64,000 nucleotides of DNA from contig DATMFO010000006.1 in the NCBI GenBank assembly GCA_035556135.1, positions 124,001-188,000 on the forward strand, given 5' to 3'. How positions within the stretch are numbered: position 1 is the stretch's first letter; each line of letters opens with the position of its first letter. Positions 61,549 to 64,000 of the stretch are shown one piece after another. The DNA is from ZC4RG30 sp035556135. Its GTDB lineage: Bacteria; Pseudomonadota; Gammaproteobacteria; Steroidobacterales; Steroidobacteraceae. The position numbers and the translations under genes are program-made. The notes beneath the pieces were generated by a model. That model did no database searches. It saw nothing but the letters and a program-made list of their open reading frames with translations, and was not told the origin of the DNA.

Positions 61549-64000
61549 GTGAGGTACCCGCCGGCGACGGTGTGACCGGCCTCTCCGGCCGGCTCGCGCG
61601 CCGCTTTGCCGCCAGCCCGATGACGCCGCTGCTGGCACTGGTGGGCCTGCTGCTCGGCCTGGTTGCCGTGATCATCACGCCGCGCGAGGAAGAGCCGCAG
61701 ATCGACGTGACGATGGCCAATGTGATCGTGCCTTTTCCCGGCGGCTCCTCCCGCGACGTGGAACAGCAGGTGGCATCGCCGCTGGAGCAGCGCCTGGCAG
61801 AGGTCGAAGGCGTGAAGCACGTGTACTCGATCTCGCGGCCGGGGACCGCGGTGATCACCGTGGAATTCGCGGTGGGCGTACCGCGCCAGGCCGCACTGGT
61901 GCGCCTGTACAACCAGGTCTGGTCGAATCTCGACCTGCTGCGTCCCGGCACCGGCATCGGCCAGCCGGTCGTGAAGCCCAAAGGCATCGACGACGTGCCG
62001 GTGATGAGCGTGACGCTGTGGACCGACGATCCGGCGCGTGGTCCTGCCGACCTTGCGCGGGTGGCCCGCAGCGTGGAGGTGGAGATCAAGCGGATCCCCG
62101 GCACGCGCGACGTGTACACCATCGGTGCGCCCGAGCGGCGCGTCGTGGTGACACTGGATGCGGCCCGCATGGCCAGCCATGGCCTGGCGGCGTCCGACCT
62201 GATGCAGGCGCTGCGTGCCGCCAACGTCGTGCAGCAGGGCGGCGAGCGCGCTGCTGCCACCGGCACGGTGCAGATGGTCGCGGGCACCTTCCTGGCCAGT
62301 GCGCGGGATGTCGCGGAGCTGGTGATCGGCGTCAACGGCGGCCGGCCGCTGCTGCTGGCCGATGTCGCCGACGTGAGTGACGGCGCAGACCTGCCCGACA
62401 GCTATGTGTGGCACGGCACGCCGGCAGGGCGGCCTGGTCCCGGGGCGGGCGTCGCCCCGGCAGTGACCCTGGCCATTGCCAAGAAGCCCGGCAGCAATGC
62501 CGCCGACGTCACCACCGCCGTGGCGCGCCGCCTGCAGCAGCTGGAAGGCGAGCTGCTGCCCGCCGGCGTACATGCCGCCGTTACCCGCGACTACGGCCAG
62601 ACTGCCACCGACAAGGCCACCAAGCTGATGCAGAAGCTGCTGTTCGCCACGGTGTCGGTGGTGCTGCTGGTGCTGTTCACGCTGGGGCGGCGCGAGGCCG
62701 TCGTGGTCGGCACGGCGGTGATCCTCACGCTGGCGCTGACACTGTTCGCCTCGCGCGCCATGGGCTTCACGCTCAACCGCGTGTCGCTGTTCGCGCTGAT
62801 CTTCTCCATCGGCATCCTGGTCGATGATGCCATCGTGGTGGTGGAGAACATCCATCGCCACATGCAGCGCGGCGGACGCACGCTGCTGCAGGCCATTCCG
62901 CCTGCCGTGAACGAGGTGGGCGGTCCCACCATCCTCGCCACCTTCACGGTGATCGCGGCGCTGCTGCCGATGGCTTTCGTCTCCGGCCTGATGGGCCCCT
63001 ACATGCGGCCGATCCCGGTGAATGCCTCGGCGGGCATGCTGCTGTCGCTGGCCGTGGCGCTGGTGGTGACGCCCTGGCTGTCGGCGCGGCTGCTGTCCCG
63101 CCACGCACCGCCCGCGCCGGAAGGGCAGGAGGCACGCGGCAGCTTCCTGCACCGCCTGTTCACGCGCCTGCTCGGCCCCTTCCTGCATGGCAGCCGGGCA
63201 CCGCGCCGCCGGCACCTGCTGTTTGCCGGCATGTTGCTGCTGGTGGTGCTCTCCGCGGGCCTGGCCGCGCTGCGCATCGTGGTGCTGAAGATGCTGCCCT
63301 TCGACAACAAGTCGGAGCTGCAGGTGATGGTGGACCTGCCGGAAGGCAGCACGCTGGAGAGCACCAACGCATTGCTGGCGGATATTGCCCTGCGCGTGGC
63401 CCGGGTGCCGGAGGTACTGGACTTCCAGGGCTACGCAGGCACCTCGGCGCCGGTGAACTTCAACGGCCTGGTGCGCCAGTATTTCCTGCGCGCCGGCAGC
63501 AACGTGGGTGACCTGCAGGTGAACCTGGTGGACCGGCACGATCGCCAGCGCCAGAGCCATGAGATCGCGCGTGACCTGCGACCGCAGCTGCAGCCGCTGG
63601 CCGCGCGCTACCAGGCCAGCATCAAGGTCGTGGAGGTGCCGCCGGGTCCGCCCGTGCTGGCGCCGCTGGTGGCCGAGGTCTACGGCCCCGACTACGCGCG
63701 CAGCCGCCAGCTGGCGCGTGCGCTGGAGGAAGTCTTCCGCGCCACACCCGGCATCGTCGACATCGACACCACCGTGGAAGCCGACGCACCGCGCGAGACG
63801 CTGGTGGTGGACCGTGCCCGCGCCGCGCGGCTGGGCGTCGCGCCGGCCGACATCATCGAGGCGCTGTCGATCGGCCTGGCAGGAACCGACGCCACCTTCA
63901 TCCAGGATGGCGCGTCACGCTACCCGCACCCGGTCCGCCTGCGGCTGTCGGCCGCCGACCAGGCCAGCCTGCAGGGTGTGCTGGCGCTGCGCGTGCGCGC
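61536..64000 (+). CDS. RND efflux pump, inner-membrane permease (3' end beyond window)
   Basis: The frame stays open to the last base, giving 821 residues of a pump expected to be about 1,050 long. The first helix (about residues 29-46) is followed by the porter domain segment FPGGSSRDVEQQV. The TM4 proton-relay motif is ILVDDAIVVVENIH, with the paired Asp of HAE-type pumps. The central hydrophilic loop and second porter half carry NFNGLVRQYFLR and VVEVPPGPPVLAPL. ATG at 61536 overlaps the adaptor by 13 bases; GTG at 61545 is an alternative giving a GTGA overlap. Gene order places it under the sulfide-responsive promoter. The substrate is unknown. Confidence 0.92.
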   Translation, partial: MAAVSEVPAGDGVTGLSGRLARRFAASPMTPLLALVGLLLGLVAVIITPREEEPQIDVTMANVIVPFPGGSSRDVEQQVASPLEQRLAEVEGVKHVYSISRPGTAVITVEFAVGVPRQAALVRLYNQVWSNLDLLRPGTGIGQPVVKPKGIDDVPVMSVTLWTDDPARGPADLARVARSVEVEIKRIPGTRDVYTIGAPERRVVVTLDAARMASHGLAASDLMQALRAANVVQQGGERAAATGTVQMVAGTFLASARDVAELVIGVNGGRPLLLADVADVSDGADLPDSYVWHGTPAGRPGPGAGVAPAVTLAIAKKPGSNAADVTTAVARRLQQLEGELLPAGVHAAVTRDYGQTATDKATKLMQKLLFATVSVVLLVLFTLGRREAVVVGTAVILTLALTLFASRAMGFTLNRVSLFALIFSIGILVDDAIVVVENIHRHMQRGGRTLLQAIPPAVNEVGGPTILATFTVIAALLPMAFVSGLMGPYMRPIPVNASAGMLLSLAVALVVTPWLSARLLSRHAPPAPEGQEARGSFLHRLFTRLLGPFLHGSRAPRRRHLLFAGMLLLVVLSAGLAALRIVVLKMLPFDNKSELQVMVDLPEGSTLESTNALLADIALRVARVPEVLDFQGYAGTSAPVNFNGLVRQYFLRAGSNVGDLQVNLVDRHDRQRQSHEIARDLRPQLQPLAARYQASIKVVEVPPGPPVLAPLVAEVYGPDYARSRQLARALEEVFRATPGIVDIDTTVEADAPRETLVVDRARAARLGVAPADIIEALSIGLAGTDATFIQDGASRYPHPVRLRLSAADQASLQGVLALRVR

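Overview
This 64 kb window is GC-rich, densely coded chromosome from a gammaproteobacterium. The markers are FimV, the EF-P/EpmA/EpmB set, EttA, LpxH, a MiaE-type hydroxylase and the gene order truA-accD-folC-dedD-cvpA-purF. TonB-dependent receptor, LacI and FCD-GntR regulators beside core genes suggest the Xanthomonadales/Nevskiales/Steroidobacterales side of the class; that placement is inference. About 60 genes are called, one of them broken. There is one tRNA gene, no rRNA, no CRISPR array and no recognisable insertion sequence. No gene-free gap exceeds about 240 bases.

Layout. 1-5.9 kb: end of purL, a subclass B3 metallo-beta-lactamase, a DUF1800/DUF1501 pair and an MFS exporter. 5.9-15.8 kb: ettA, an HDAC-like deacetylase, glyA, then nrdR-ribD-ribE-(lipoprotein)-ribBA-ribH-nusB-thiL. 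15.9-22.4 kb: a Ser/Thr kinase with a cyclic-nucleotide domain, the minus-strand genes dxs, ispA and xseB, and divergent parE. 22.4-31.2 kb: an accessory uptake/catabolism island between parE and parC, holding a TonB receptor, an FCD-GntR regulator, an MFS importer, a LacI regulator, a secreted alpha/beta hydrolase and a CapA-like phosphatase. 31-40 kb: parC, a degenerate EAL protein, the EF-P modification genes around efp with a broken DUF937 gene, psd and a SCO1 protein. 40-51.7 kb: prmB-aroC, asd, fimV, and truA through purF. 51.7-58.4 kb: a pseudo-receiver/kinase fusion, miaE, GNAT, GFA protein, lpxH, cysS, a cupin, folD and tRNA-Pro. 58.5-64 kb: an ArsR regulator divergent from an operon of sulfide:quinone oxidoreductase, a small DUF2892 membrane protein and an RND efflux adaptor and pump; the pump runs off the end.

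Three regulatory circuits can be read directly from the DNA. (1) The ArsR-family protein has a Cys pair 66 residues apart, as in the persulfide sensors SqrR/BigR. It faces two abutting ATTAG-N6-CTAAT dyads in front of the sulfide operon. (2) Three near-identical LacI-type operators precede the importer, the lacI gene and the hydrolase, defining a small regulon. (3) A perfect FadR-type dyad lies exactly on the -10 box of the TonB receptor promoter, beside the FCD-GntR gene.

A pattern across the window is that about ten genes or operons (ettA, ribBA, dxs, parE, SCO1, dedD, lpxH, cysS, the cupin and arsR) have a TANNNT-like -10 box ending only 6-7 nt before the start codon and no Shine-Dalgarno sequence. 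This predicts leaderless mRNAs for a sizeable set of housekeeping genes.
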